Below, piece after piece: positions 16,312 through 25,449 of a stretch of DNA of 64,000 nt. Below the pieces are notes generated by a model. The model searched no databases, was not told the DNA's origin, and saw nothing but the letters and a program-made list of their open reading frames with translations. Origin of the DNA: Mycobacterium haemophilum DSM 44634. Lineage in GTDB: Bacteria > Actinomycetota > Actinomycetes > Mycobacteriales > Mycobacteriaceae. The stretch lies in NCBI RefSeq assembly GCF_000340435.2, contig NZ_CP011883.2, positions 2,712,687 to 2,776,686 of the forward strand. The letters are read 5' to 3'. A program made the translations under genes and the position numbers. Each line of letters starts with the position of its first letter. Positions within the stretch are counted from its first letter, which is position 1.

Positions 16312-17801
16312 AGCATTTCCTTCGGCGGACTGTTGAACACCTCGTTTTGCTGGACGCCTGTCGTGATGCGCTGGGGACCGCGAGTGTTGAGCGCGCTGTG
16401 GTGGCGACCCCACGCCAGGTAGAAGATCAGCGCCAGCGCGACCCATCCACTGAACGCGATCCAGGTATACCAGTGCAGGCTGGCGAGAATGTACCCACAC
16501 GCCAGCACTGAAAGCACCGGCGTCACAGGATAACCGGGCACTTTGAACGCGCGCGGCAGGTCGGGTTCGCGCACGCGCAGGATGATCACCCCGGTAGACA
16601 CGACGATGAATGCGGTGAGCGTGCCGATGGACACCATGTCCGCCAAATCAGACAGTGGTACGACGGCGGCAAGAACCGACGCCGCGGTGGCGACGATGAC
16701 CGTATTGGCCACCGGCGTCATCGTGCGCGGATTCACCGTCGCAAACCATGTCGGCAGCAGTCCGTCGCGGCCCATGGCAAATAGGATGCGCGTCTGGCCG
16801 TACGTCGTGACCAACGTGACGGTGAAGATCGAGATCACCGCACCGGCCGCCAGAATTGTGCTGGCCCACTTGCCGTGCGTGACGTGGTCGAGGATCGTCG
16901 CCAGCCCGGCCTCTTGCTGCTCACCGAACTTCTGCCACGGCTGGGTGCCCAGCGCAGCGAGCGCAACGAGCACATAAACGCTGGTGACGACGATTAGCGC
17001 CGCGATCAGTGCCCGCGGCATCGTCTTCTGCGGGTTTTTCACCTCGTCACCCGCGGTCGACACGGTGTCAAGGCCGACGAAAGAGAAGAAAATCGTGCCC
17101 GCCGCCGAACCGATGCCGGCGACGCCGAATGGCGCGAAATCCTTGAGGTGGTTGGCGTCATAGGCGCTGAACGCGATGACCACGAACATGCCCAGCACAC
17201 CGAGCTTGATCAGCACCATGATCGCGTTGACCTTCGCCGACTCGCTGGCGCCGCGGATCAACAGCAAACTACACATTCCGATCAGAATGACCGCCGGCAG
17301 GTTCACATAACCCGGTGCCGAGTCCCACGGCGCGGCCGACAAGGCCTGCGGCATCTCGAATCCAAATAAGTTGCGCAGCAGCTTGTTGACGTAGCCGCTC
17401 CAACCGACCGCGACCGCGGCGGTGGCCACCCCGTACTCCAGCAACAGACAGGCGCCCACACCGACCGCAACGGCCTCGCCCAGCGTGGTATATGCGTACG
17501 AATACGATGAACCCGAAACCGGCACCGCGGAGGCTAATTCGGCATAGCAAATAGCCGCGAGTCCAGCCGCGACGCCCGCGACGACAAACGAGATGATCAC
17601 CCCGGGACCCGCTTCTGGCACGGCCTGGGACAGCACAAAGAAGATGCCGGTACCAATCGTCGAACCGACCCCGAACATGGTCAGCTCGAACGTGCCGATA
17701 CTCCGTTTGAGGTGGGCAGCGGCCCCATATGCGACCGGGGCGCCGACCACCGGTCGGCGCCGCAACATCTGCTCTGTCAGGCTGATCGACGGGGACGTCA
17801 T
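16308..17801 (-). CDS. rocE: Cationic amino acid permease RocE
   Basis: A 497-aa APC-superfamily permease with 12 predicted membrane segments, the 'GVGSTIGTGIFFVLSQAVPE' first helix and the conserved 'YAELASAVPVSGSSYSYAYT' loop of cationic amino acid transporters. The ATG at 17801 has GGAGGT four bases away. It lies downstream of rocD in one operon with the ornithine/arginine genes, which suggests uptake of arginine or ornithine. The homologue Rv2320c is annotated shorter, so an internal start is possible. Confidence 0.87.
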   Translation of the reverse strand: MTSPSISLTEQMLRRRPVVGAPVAYGAAAHLKRSIGTFELTMFGVGSTIGTGIFFVLSQAVPEAGPGVIISFVVAGVAAGLAAICYAELASAVPVSGSSYSYAYTTLGEAVAVGVGACLLLEYGVATAAVAVGWSGYVNKLLRNLFGFEMPQALSAAPWDSAPGYVNLPAVILIGMCSLLLIRGASESAKVNAIMVLIKLGVLGMFVVIAFSAYDANHLKDFAPFGVAGIGSAAGTIFFSFVGLDTVSTAGDEVKNPQKTMPRALIAALIVVTSVYVLVALAALGTQPWQKFGEQQEAGLATILDHVTHGKWASTILAAGAVISIFTVTLVTTYGQTRILFAMGRDGLLPTWFATVNPRTMTPVANTVIVATAASVLAAVVPLSDLADMVSIGTLTAFIVVSTGVIILRVREPDLPRAFKVPGYPVTPVLSVLACGYILASLHWYTWIAFSGWVALALIFYLAWGRHHSALNTRGPQRITTGVQQNEVFNSPPKEML

Positions 17802-17833
17802 TGCACCTCCGGAGTTATTGGATCAGCTGATTA

Positions 17834-19090
17834 TCAGGCCTCCCTCAACGCGGCGGCGAACTGGCATACCGCCCAGTCGATCTCCTCGGCAGTGATGACC
17901 AGTGGCGGTGCGAACCGTAGCGTGCAACCATGGGTTTCCTTCACCAGCACACCACGGCCGGCCAACCGCAGGCTCATTTCCCTCCCTGTTTGTGGGCCGG
18001 TGGACGATGTCGGCTCGATGTCGACGCCTGCCCACAATCCCAGGCCACGCACCGCCAGCACACCGTCGCCGATCAGTCCCTGCAGACGGCGATGCAGATG
18101 CGCGCCCAATTCCGCCGAGCGAGCCTGGAATTCCCCCCGCGCCAACATGGAAACGACCGTCGTACCGATTGCCGCGGCCAACGGGTTGCCACCAAACGTC
18201 GAGCCGTGTTCACCGGGATGCAGCACACCGAGGATCTCGCGGTCTGCGACCACCGCTGACAGCGGAACCACGCCGCCGCCGAGTGCCTTACCGAGCAGGT
18301 AAACATCTGGTACCACGCCCCAGCGGTCACCGGCGAACGTATAGCCGGTGCGGGCCAACCCCGACTGGATTTCGTCGGCGATCATTAACACGTTGTGCTC
18401 GCTGCACAACGCCCGCACGGCCGGCAGGTAGTCGTCTGGGGGAACAATGACGCCCGCCTCGCCTTGGATCGGCTCGAGTAGCACCGCGACGGTGTTGTCA
18501 TCGATCGCGGCGACCAGTGGTTCAGGGTCGCCGAACGGTACCGAGCGGAACCCCGGTGTGAACGGCCCAAATCCGTGTCGCGCTACCGGATCGGACGAGA
18601 AGCTGACGATGCTGATCGTGCGACCATGGAAGTTGTTGTCGGCCACGATGATGTTAGCCCGACCCTCGGGGACGCCCTTGACCTCGGCGCCCCACTTGCG
18701 GGCGACCTTGAGGCCGCTCTCCACTGCTTCAGCGCCAGAGTTCATCGGTAACACCATGTCTTTTCCGCACAACTGGGCAAGTGCGGCGCAAAACGGTCCG
18801 AGATTGTCGGACTGGAAGGCTCGACTCACCAGCGTGGCGGTGTCGAGTTGAGCGTGGGCCACCGCGGTGATCTCTGGATTGCGATGACCAAAGTTGACCG
18901 CCGAATAGGCGGCCAAGCAGTCCAGGTAGCGCCGGCCGTCGATGTCGGTGATCCACGCGCCCTCGGCGCTTGCCGCGACCACCGGCAGCGTCGAATAGTT
19001 ATGCGCTGCATATTTTTCCACTAAAGCAATCGCCGCCTGAGTTCGGTCTGTGGCCACCGGCGCCGAAGCTGGAGCGCCGAGAATTGTCAT
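17834..19090 (-). CDS. rocD: Ornithine aminotransferase RocD, full length
   Basis: A 418-aa class III PLP aminotransferase that converts ornithine plus 2-oxoglutarate to glutamate semialdehyde and glutamate. It shows the entire family pattern: 'NSGAEAVESGLKVARKWG', 'FHGRTISIVSFSSDP', the 'IADEIQSGLARTG' Asp, and the PLP lysine in 'LLGKALGGGVVPLSAV'. The ATG at 19090 overlaps the preceding gene's stop (ATGA). In M. tuberculosis H37Rv this gene is split into rocD1 and rocD2; here it is one uninterrupted frame. Confidence 0.92.
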   Translation of the reverse strand: MTILGAPASAPVATDRTQAAIALVEKYAAHNYSTLPVVAASAEGAWITDIDGRRYLDCLAAYSAVNFGHRNPEITAVAHAQLDTATLVSRAFQSDNLGPFCAALAQLCGKDMVLPMNSGAEAVESGLKVARKWGAEVKGVPEGRANIIVADNNFHGRTISIVSFSSDPVARHGFGPFTPGFRSVPFGDPEPLVAAIDDNTVAVLLEPIQGEAGVIVPPDDYLPAVRALCSEHNVLMIADEIQSGLARTGYTFAGDRWGVVPDVYLLGKALGGGVVPLSAVVADREILGVLHPGEHGSTFGGNPLAAAIGTTVVSMLARGEFQARSAELGAHLHRRLQGLIGDGVLAVRGLGLWAGVDIEPTSSTGPQTGREMSLRLAGRGVLVKETHGCTLRFAPPLVITAEEIDWAVCQFAAALREA

Positions 19091-19962
19091 GGGAAGACCT
19101 CCAACGTGCAGCACTTGACCGAACCGCCACCCTTGAGTAACTCGGACAGATCGACGCTGATCGGCTCAAAGCCAACTTCACGCAGCTGCGTGGCGAAACC
19201 AGTTGCAGCAGAAGGAAGCACAACATGTAAGCCATCGGATACGACATTCAGACCAAGCACATACGCGTCAGCGCTACCGACCACGATGGCGTCGGGAAAC
19301 AGCGCGTACAGTTGATCCTGCGCCGCCGTACTGAACGCCGGAGGGTAAAACGCAATCGTGCGGTCATCGAGAACACCCAGCGCGGTATCGAGATGATAGA
19401 AGCGGGGATCGACCAGCTCGAGGGAAATCACCGGCCTCCCCAGTGCCACTGAGATTTCGGCGTGTGCGCGACGGTCGGTTCGAAAGCCATAGCCCGCCAA
19501 CAGCATTTCGCCCACCAACAGTACGTCGCCCTGCCCCTCATTGACGTGACGAGTGGTCACCGGCTGATATCCCACCGACGACATCCACTCCGCGTAGGCT
19601 TTCGACTCGCCCGCCCGCTCGGCGAACCGGAACCTGGCGGCGATGGCAATATTGTTCGCGATGAACCCGCCGTTGGCGGCGTAGACCATGTCTGGCAGTC
19701 CGGGCACGGGTTCAACCAAGTCCACCTGGTGGCCCAGCCGTACGTAGGTCTGGTACAGGTCCACCCACTGAGCATGCGCGACCTGGACGTCGACCGGGGT
19801 GGTGACGTCCATCCAAGGGTTGATTGCATACTCGACCGCAAAATAGGTCGGCGGGGTCATCGCGTATCGGCAGGGGCGGGGCGTGCGGCCGCGCTGCTCG
19901 GCGGCTTGCCATGCCAGAGCTTCCGATTGAGAACAGGCGGCCTCGACATAGTAATCCGTCAT
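19087..19962 (-). CDS. Dimethylarginine dimethylaminohydrolase/arginine-deiminase-fold enzyme
   Basis: A 291-aa amidinotransferase-superfamily protein. Visible active-site segments are 'PDMVYAANGGFI' (Asp and Asn), 'EGQGDVLLVGEM' (Glu and Asp), 'FYHLDTALGVLDD' (catalytic His), and the C-terminal 'KGGGSVKCCTLEV' with the nucleophilic Cys. The fold is that of DDAH, arginine deiminase and related arginine-modifying enzymes. By position it is Rv2323c. It is the first gene of the rocD-rocE-USP operon (ATGA overlap), so it probably feeds arginine-derived citrulline or ornithine into RocD. The exact reaction cannot be fixed from sequence. Confidence 0.83.
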   Translation of the reverse strand: MTDYYVEAACSQSEALAWQAAEQRGRTPRPCRYAMTPPTYFAVEYAINPWMDVTTPVDVQVAHAQWVDLYQTYVRLGHQVDLVEPVPGLPDMVYAANGGFIANNIAIAARFRFAERAGESKAYAEWMSSVGYQPVTTRHVNEGQGDVLLVGEMLLAGYGFRTDRRAHAEISVALGRPVISLELVDPRFYHLDTALGVLDDRTIAFYPPAFSTAAQDQLYALFPDAIVVGSADAYVLGLNVVSDGLHVVLPSAATGFATQLREVGFEPISVDLSELLKGGGSVKCCTLEVFP

Positions 19963-19981
19963 GCGTCAACGATATTTTGCC

Positions 19982-19996
19982 TTGATTAACAATCAA
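19982..19996. promoter_or_regulatory. Inverted repeat, candidate AsnC/Lrp operator
   Basis: TTGATT-AAC-AATCAA is a perfect 6-bp inverted repeat in the AT-rich 133-bp gap between the divergent arginine operon and the AsnC-type regulator. It lies about 20 bp upstream of the arginine-operon start codon. Its position suits autoregulation and control of both genes. Binding is inferred. Confidence 0.5.
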
Positions 19997-20095
19997 AACG
20001 ACGGATATTGCGTGCTAATAGCCAATTTATTGCGCTAAATTTGTATCTGCGACGATCTGTTGCGCACGAGGATGCGCCGAGCCAAGGAGACCGTG

Positions 20096-20542
20096 TTGAA
20101 CCGCCTAGATGACACCGACGAGCGCATCCTCGCCGAGCTGGCCAAGCATGCGCGGGCCACCTTCGCCGAGATCGGACAGCAGGTGAATTTGTCCGCACCG
20201 GCAGTCAAACGACGTGTCGATCGGATGCTTGCCAAGGGCGTGATCAAGGGTTTTACCACTATCGTCGACCGCAATGCGTTGGGCTGGAACACCGAGGCCT
20301 ATGTGCAGGTGTTCTGCCACGGCAGGATTGCGCCCGATCAGTTGCAGGCGGCGTGGGTGGATATCCCCGAGGTTGTCAGCGCCGCGACGGTTACCGGCAC
20401 CTCTGACGCCATCCTGCACGTGCTCGCCCATGACATGCAGCACCTCGAGACAGCGCTCGAACGCATCCGTTCGAGCGCTGACATCGAGCGCAGCGAAAGC
20501 ATCGTCGTGCTGTCTAACCTTATCGACCGCATGCGGCCCTAG
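20096..20542 (+). CDS. AsnC/Lrp-family regulator of the arginine operon
   Basis: A 148-aa protein: an N-terminal winged HTH ('LDDTDERILAELAKHARATF', 'VNLSAPAVKRRVDRMLAKGV') and a C-terminal RAM ligand-binding domain ('AATVTGTSDAILHVLAHDMQ'). The TTG at 20096 is preferred over a GTG at 20093 and an earlier TTG at 20060: it sits six bases after AAGGAGA and gives the 148 aa of Rv2324. It is divergent from the arginine/ornithine operon. Arginine or ornithine is the likely effector. Confidence 0.87.
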   Translation: MNRLDDTDERILAELAKHARATFAEIGQQVNLSAPAVKRRVDRMLAKGVIKGFTTIVDRNALGWNTEAYVQVFCHGRIAPDQLQAAWVDIPEVVSAATVTGTSDAILHVLAHDMQHLETALERIRSSADIERSESIVVLSNLIDRMRP

Positions 20543-20579
20543 ACCCCGGTCAGCCGGCGAGACGCTAACGGCGACAGCT

Positions 20580-20606
20580 GGTTTCGTTCGGGGACCGAAC
20601 GAAACC
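20580..20606. terminator. 12-bp perfect hairpin after the AsnC gene
   Basis: GGTTTCGTTCGG (20580-20591) and CCGAACGAAACC (20595-20606) form a perfect stem with a three-base loop in the gap between two convergent genes. There is no T-tract, as is common for mycobacterial intrinsic terminators. Confidence 0.6.
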
Positions 20607-20661
20607 TGGGGTGCCTAGGCGTGCATTCTCGGGGATGCCGCCGGTGAGCTGAGCCCCCGGT

Positions 20662-21837
20662 TTACGGACTCAGCGCGTAGCGGTGATCTGGGGAGACGAT
20701 CTTGGTGACGGCGGCGGCCAGCGTCATACTCGCCGCCTCGCCACGATAATCAATATTGGTGTTAGTGAGAATGACGAGCGTTAGTTGCTTGTCCGGCAGG
20801 TAAACCGCCACGGTTTCGTAGCCGGGCAAAGTGCCGTTGTGCCCGATCCATCCGGCAAAGTTGCCGATTCCCAACCCATATCGGATCCGCACAGGCACGC
20901 CGGGCTCATCCACAGTCTCCAGCCGTTGCCGTTGCATCGCAGGACTGAGCAGCTTGCCGGTGGCGGCCGCGATCGTCCAGACGTGTAAGTCGTCGAGCGT
21001 GGAAATCATCGCCCCGGCGGCCCAGGCCCAGGACGGATCCCAGTCGGTTGCCGTGGCCTCGGCGCCGTTGGACGTCAAGGTGGTGTAGCCCTGAGCGTGC
21101 GGCTCCGGAAACCCGTTCGTTGTAGGAAAACTGGTATGACTCAAGCCAAGCGGTGTGATGACGTGTTCGCGGAGGTAGTCGGGCAGCGACTGTCCGCTGA
21201 CCTTTTCCACCACCAGGCCCAGCAGGACAGTATTGGTGTTGGAGTAGTGAAATGCCTCCCCCGGCAAACACTCCGGCGGCTGCGCGAACGCGTATCCGAG
21301 CAGCTCTTGAGGGCTGAAGTGGCGGTGCGGGTCAGCGAGATACGCTTGTCTAAACGCTTGAGTGTTGGTGTAGTTGGACAGTCCGCTTTGCATCCGCGCC
21401 AACTGTCGCAAGGTAATTCGGTCGCCAGCAGGGACACTGTCGACGTACTTCGCAATCGGATCATCGAGATGGACCCTGGCTTGGTCGGCAAGCTGCAGCA
21501 ACGCTGTGACGGTAAAGGTTTTTGTTTCGCTGCCAATGCGGCTGTAGAAATCGGCGTTCATCGCAGCGCCGGTGGTCTTGTCCGACACCCCAAACGCTCG
21601 GACATATTGGCCCTGCGGCCCCCACAAACCCACGATGGCGCCTGGGATCGATGCCGTTCGCCTCGCGTCGTCGATGGCGCCGTCAAGCTGCCGGACCGTG
21701 GCGGGGTCTAGGCTCGGCGTCGATGGTGACTGACCAGCGCATGCAGTTGCAAAAGTCAGCAACACCGCGATGCCGGCAACCAGCGGCATACGTCGCCGCT
21801 GGCCTCTCGTGGCCAACCGTGCCCGCGTCAATCTCAA
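20662..21837 (-). CDS. Beta-lactamase-fold serine hydrolase, probable lipoprotein
   Basis: A 391-aa protein with an Arg-rich N-terminus, a hydrophobic signal and a lipobox-like 'FATACAGQ', so it is probably secreted and lipid-anchored. The class C beta-lactamase/DD-peptidase fold is shown by the SxxK nucleophile (in 'RIGSETKTFTVTALLQL'), a YSN motif ('FHYSNTNTVLLG') and a C-terminal HNG ('GWIGHNGTLPGYETV'). The substrate could be a peptidoglycan stem peptide or an ester; sequence does not decide. It is not part of the tuberculosis-type order recalled for this site, so it looks like an insertion or a retained ancestral gene. Confidence 0.82.
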   Translation of the reverse strand: MRLTRARLATRGQRRRMPLVAGIAVLLTFATACAGQSPSTPSLDPATVRQLDGAIDDARRTASIPGAIVGLWGPQGQYVRAFGVSDKTTGAAMNADFYSRIGSETKTFTVTALLQLADQARVHLDDPIAKYVDSVPAGDRITLRQLARMQSGLSNYTNTQAFRQAYLADPHRHFSPQELLGYAFAQPPECLPGEAFHYSNTNTVLLGLVVEKVSGQSLPDYLREHVITPLGLSHTSFPTTNGFPEPHAQGYTTLTSNGAEATATDWDPSWAWAAGAMISTLDDLHVWTIAAATGKLLSPAMQRQRLETVDEPGVPVRIRYGLGIGNFAGWIGHNGTLPGYETVAVYLPDKQLTLVILTNTNIDYRGEAASMTLAAAVTKIVSPDHRYALSP

Positions 21838-21852
21838 TGCAATGCCCTACGC

Positions 21853-22704
21853 CTAGGCAGCGGTGTGCAAGATCGTCTCGAGCAGCACCGCGGTGCCGCT
21901 GGCAGCGACCGTGATCGCCAAGGTCACCCAATCCGCTAATTTCGGCCGGGACGGATAGGCAGATAGTTGACCGATGCCGCCACGGGCGGTGATCGCGTCA
22001 CCCATTTCGTCGGCGCGCCGCAGCGTCACGGTGATGGCAGCGGCGAGCAGGTCGATCAGTTCCCTGGCGTGCCGCTGTCGACGAGCCTTGCGGCTGCGCG
22101 GAATTTGTTTGGGCCGCAACCGGCGAGCCGCGTAGAGCACCTGGAACTCGCCGATCAGCATCGGGAAGGCGCGTAGCGCGAGCGCCACAGCCACCGCCCA
22201 TTCGTCGACCGGGATCCGCAGTATCCGCAACGGACGGCCCAAAGTCGCCATCGCCGGCCCAATTTCGGCCACATTGGTGGTCCACGACACCATCGCCCCC
22301 AGCCCAAGTAACACCACCGACCAAGCTGTGATGCGCAGGAAATTCAACGCCCCGCCGAGTCCGACTTCGACTCCGGCCATCGAGATCACCGGACTACCAC
22401 CGGCCAGCGCAGCGGTGAAACCACCCAGCGCAACAATGATCCACAGCCAACGTGGTACCGACGGCAACGCGCCACGCGGAATGCGCGCGATCCGGGCCGC
22501 CGCGAACACCAGCGCCGCCATCACCCCGATCGTCACCCAACCCGGATAGCAGGTCAGCAGCACCTCCGCACCGAAAACAACCAACAGTTTGGTGCCGGCC
22601 CACAAATCGTGAATGGTCGAGGTTCCGGGTACCGGAACCAGCAACACCACCGGACGAGGGCGACGTCGGGGGACGTGTTGGTCAGATATCGAGGTTGAGG
22701 TCAC
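21853..22704 (-). CDS. ECF transporter T component (EcfT)
   Basis: A 283-aa membrane protein of the CbiQ/EcfT family with about five hydrophobic segments and the two coupling-helix Arg motifs, 'LYAARRLRPKQIP' and 'TLRRADEMGDAITARGG', the latter being the typical ARG box. It joins the ATPases to the substrate-binding S component. Its start overlaps the end of the upstream ATPase gene by 4 bp. By position it is Rv2325c. The substrate is unknown. Confidence 0.88.
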   Translation of the reverse strand: MTSTSISDQHVPRRRPRPVVLLVPVPGTSTIHDLWAGTKLLVVFGAEVLLTCYPGWVTIGVMAALVFAAARIARIPRGALPSVPRWLWIIVALGGFTAALAGGSPVISMAGVEVGLGGALNFLRITAWSVVLLGLGAMVSWTTNVAEIGPAMATLGRPLRILRIPVDEWAVAVALALRAFPMLIGEFQVLYAARRLRPKQIPRSRKARRQRHARELIDLLAAAITVTLRRADEMGDAITARGGIGQLSAYPSRPKLADWVTLAITVAASGTAVLLETILHTAA

Positions 22705-24755
22705 GACGTACCCCCCGCGGCGGTCGACACCGATTCCAGCGCACCATTGCGTAAATGCAAGGTGCGCGGGCAGACGTCCTCCAGCCCGACGAAGTCATGG
22801 GAAATAACGACCACCGTCAGGCCCCGCTCACAGCGCAGGTCCTCCAGCAACCGCAGCAGGCCACGCTGGCTGACCGCATCCAACCCCGCCAGCGGCTCGT
22901 CGAGTATCAACGCGCGCGGCGAACACGCCAGCAGCCCGGCTAGCACCACACGGCGCATCTGGCCGCCGCTGAGCTGGTCGATGCGCCGCTTGGCCAGCGC
23001 GGGATCCAGCCCGACAACGCCCAGCGCAGCGGCCACGCGGTCTTCATCACGGGGCGAAAAGCCTGCCGCCGAAGCCACTTCCAGGTCGACGCGGCTGCGC
23101 ATCAGCTGCAACCTGGCGGCCTGGAACGACAATGCCACCGCGCCGACTTGCTCATGGATGGGCCGACCATCGATCAGGCAGGCGCCGATCGTGGGAACCG
23201 TCAATCCGGCCATGATCCAGGCCAGCGTTGACTTACCCGAGCCGTTACCACCGTGGACCAGTACCCCGTCTCCCTGCTCCACCACAAAGCTGATATCGCG
23301 TAGCGCGGTCTTGGCCCACGGGGTGCCGCTGCTGTATTGGTGGCCAACACCTATGAGTTCGAGCACCGGTGCGTGCGGGCGGTGATCCACCGCGGCGGTC
23401 GATACCGGCGGCGCAGCGGTCGTGACCAGGTCGGCTATGTCGGCATTGTCGGGTGAGTCGCTGAGGTTGATCGTTCGGTCGGCGGTAGCGGCTTCGTTGT
23501 TGTAGTGCGTGATGTGCACCAAGGCGGTGCGGTGTCGTTTGGGGAGACCGGACAGCACACCGAGCAAGGCATCCCGACCCTGCTGGTCAACCATGCTGGT
23601 GACCTCGTCGGCGATCAGTAGCGCCGGCTCCCGGGCTAAGGCCGCCGCCAGTGCGAGGCGCTGCAGTTCACCGCCGGAGAGGCTGCCGGTGTCGCGTTCG
23701 GCGAGTGCTTCGAGGCCAACCTCCCTGAGTAACCGACCGACATCGACGTCGGTTCCCGGCGGCAACCCCCACACCACATCGTCGGCGACCCGGGTGCCCA
23801 GAACCTGGCTTTCTGGGTGCTGCAAGACGACCGCGGTGCCGCCAAGCTTGCCCAGGCCCACCGCGCCCGGGCGATCCACCGTGCCCGATGTCGGTTCCCG
23901 GCCGGCCAGGATCAGCATCAGCGTGGTCTTCCCGGAACCGTTGGAGCCAGTGACCGCGACATGTTCACCGACCCGCAAGTCCAGGCTGACCTCACGCAGT
24001 GCATCGTGACCGGCGCGCGGGTAACGAAAACGCACCTGGTCCAGCCGCACCGGAACCGGCCCGACCGGAGCGTCCTCGTTGTAAGCGCTCGGGGCGTCCA
24101 GCTTGTGGACGTCGGGGATGCCACGCATCCGCTCCAGTACGCGCGACAAGGCCCACCAACCAATCAACGACACGACCAGAATCGCGATGACGAAATAGCC
24201 GAGCAGCATCCACGGCCAGTACTGCAACCCGACGGCGAAATACCGCTTTAGCTGGACCGCGACCCACGGCAAACGCATCCAGGTCAGGGTGGTCGCGATG
24301 CCGTCCACGTTGGCGGTCATCACTTTAAAGATCAGGTGCCGCAGCCGACCCAGCACCGCCAGCGCGGCCACGTTGGCGGCGCCGAAGGCCAATCCGGCGA
24401 GCAAGGCCAGCGCAATCACCGTTGGTGCGCCCCGGCCGTTACGCTTGACGACTCCGGTCAGTCCACCGATATAGGCGCTGTTGACGACCGCCATGAAACC
24501 GCCCAGCCCGGCGATCAGAAAGGCAATGACCCCGGCCGCGGCCAGCGCGGCCATCAGCACCCGGAAGCGGTAGCGGTAAGCCAACAAGCCCATGGGCACG
24601 GTACCGAGTAGCGCCAGGCCGGCCGCGAAGGGGACGACGACCGAGACGATCGCGGTGACCGCGCACAGCGCTGCCAGGACCGAAGCCTGTGCCAATTCGC
24701 CCGGTTCCAGCGACCCGCCCTGATGATGCAAATGGAGCGGATCGGGCGCGGTCAC
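22701..24755 (-). CDS. ECF transporter fusion: membrane domain plus two ABC ATPases
   Basis: A 684-aa protein. The first 210 or so residues hold about six membrane segments resembling an S component, followed by two ABC domains. ABC1 has Walker A 'GSNGSGKTTLM', signature 'SLSGGELQRLALAAALA' and Walker B 'LLIADEVTSM'. ABC2 has 'GGNGSGKSTLAW', 'QLSGGQMRRVVLAGLLA' and 'LILDEPLAGLD'. Together with the T component it could form a complete ECF importer in two polypeptides. The GTG at 24755 is chosen because upstream residues are not transporter-like; an extension to 24854 is open. By position it is Rv2326c. Confidence 0.87.
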   Translation of the reverse strand: MTAPDPLHLHHQGGSLEPGELAQASVLAALCAVTAIVSVVVPFAAGLALLGTVPMGLLAYRYRFRVLMAALAAAGVIAFLIAGLGGFMAVVNSAYIGGLTGVVKRNGRGAPTVIALALLAGLAFGAANVAALAVLGRLRHLIFKVMTANVDGIATTLTWMRLPWVAVQLKRYFAVGLQYWPWMLLGYFVIAILVVSLIGWWALSRVLERMRGIPDVHKLDAPSAYNEDAPVGPVPVRLDQVRFRYPRAGHDALREVSLDLRVGEHVAVTGSNGSGKTTLMLILAGREPTSGTVDRPGAVGLGKLGGTAVVLQHPESQVLGTRVADDVVWGLPPGTDVDVGRLLREVGLEALAERDTGSLSGGELQRLALAAALAREPALLIADEVTSMVDQQGRDALLGVLSGLPKRHRTALVHITHYNNEAATADRTINLSDSPDNADIADLVTTAAPPVSTAAVDHRPHAPVLELIGVGHQYSSGTPWAKTALRDISFVVEQGDGVLVHGGNGSGKSTLAWIMAGLTVPTIGACLIDGRPIHEQVGAVALSFQAARLQLMRSRVDLEVASAAGFSPRDEDRVAAALGVVGLDPALAKRRIDQLSGGQMRRVVLAGLLACSPRALILDEPLAGLDAVSQRGLLRLLEDLRCERGLTVVVISHDFVGLEDVCPRTLHLRNGALESVSTAAGGTS

Positions 24756-24845
24756 TTTACCGATTGTGCCAGGCCCGAGCGCTAAGTCCGGCGCAGCGCA
24801 CCGACCCGCTTGGGTTTTGGTATGACGGCACCGCCTAGTGGTCTC

Positions 24846-24862
24846 GCATAGCAAAGCTATGC
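24846..24862. promoter_or_regulatory. Perfect inverted repeat, candidate MarR operator
   Basis: GCATAGC-AAA-GCTATGC is a 17-bp perfect inverted repeat between the divergent ECF gene (start 24755) and the MarR gene (start 24875), 12 bp before the latter's ATG. Length and symmetry match MarR-family dimer sites, so autorepression and control of the transporter operon are likely. Confidence 0.7.
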
Positions 24863-24874
24863 AACGATGGATGC

Positions 24875-25375
24875 ATGAATCTAGCCGCCCCGGCCCGTGA
24901 CGCCGAGGTCAGCGAACCCACGAACGTTGAGCCCCAACAAGGCCTGGGAGCGGACCTACTCGCGGTGGTCGCGCGGCTCAACCGGTTGGCTACCCAGCGC
25001 ATCCAAATGCCATTGCCTTCGGCGCAGGCCAGGCTGCTAGCCATTATCGAAGCCCACGGTGAGGCCCGCATCGGTGACCTGGCCGCTGTCGATCACTGTT
25101 CGCAGCCGACGATGACCACGCAGGTGCGACGGCTCGAGGACGCTGGCCTGGTAACCCGAACCGTCGACCCCGGAGATGGCCGGGCGATCCGAATCCGCAT
25201 CACGCCGCAAGGGATTCACACGCTGACCGCGGTCCGGGCCGACCGCGCCGCCGCTATCGAACCACAACTGGCCCGGCTCGAGCCGGCGGACCGCCAGGTG
25301 TTGGCGGATGCGGTCGTGGTGTTGCGCCGCCTTCTCGAGAATGTTGCGGCAGCACCGAGCCGCAAGACACTGTGA
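24875..25375 (+). CDS. MarR-family transcriptional regulator
   Basis: A 166-aa winged-helix protein: recognition helix region 'CSQPTMTTQVRRLEDAGLVT' and wing 'RTVDPGDGRAIRIRITPQG', both classic MarR. It corresponds to Rv2327. It is divergent from the ECF transporter genes, and a perfect palindrome just before its start is the probable operator. Two ATGs (24871 and 24875) overlap; only 24875 is in frame. Confidence 0.87.
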   Translation: MNLAAPARDAEVSEPTNVEPQQGLGADLLAVVARLNRLATQRIQMPLPSAQARLLAIIEAHGEARIGDLAAVDHCSQPTMTTQVRRLEDAGLVTRTVDPGDGRAIRIRITPQGIHTLTAVRADRAAAIEPQLARLEPADRQVLADAVVVLRRLLENVAAAPSRKTL

Positions 25376-25449
25376 TCAACTCGATCGTTAGTGGATCACG
25401 CACCGGAAGCGGGTAGACACTTGGTCTGACGCGCACGCAGACCGGTGAG

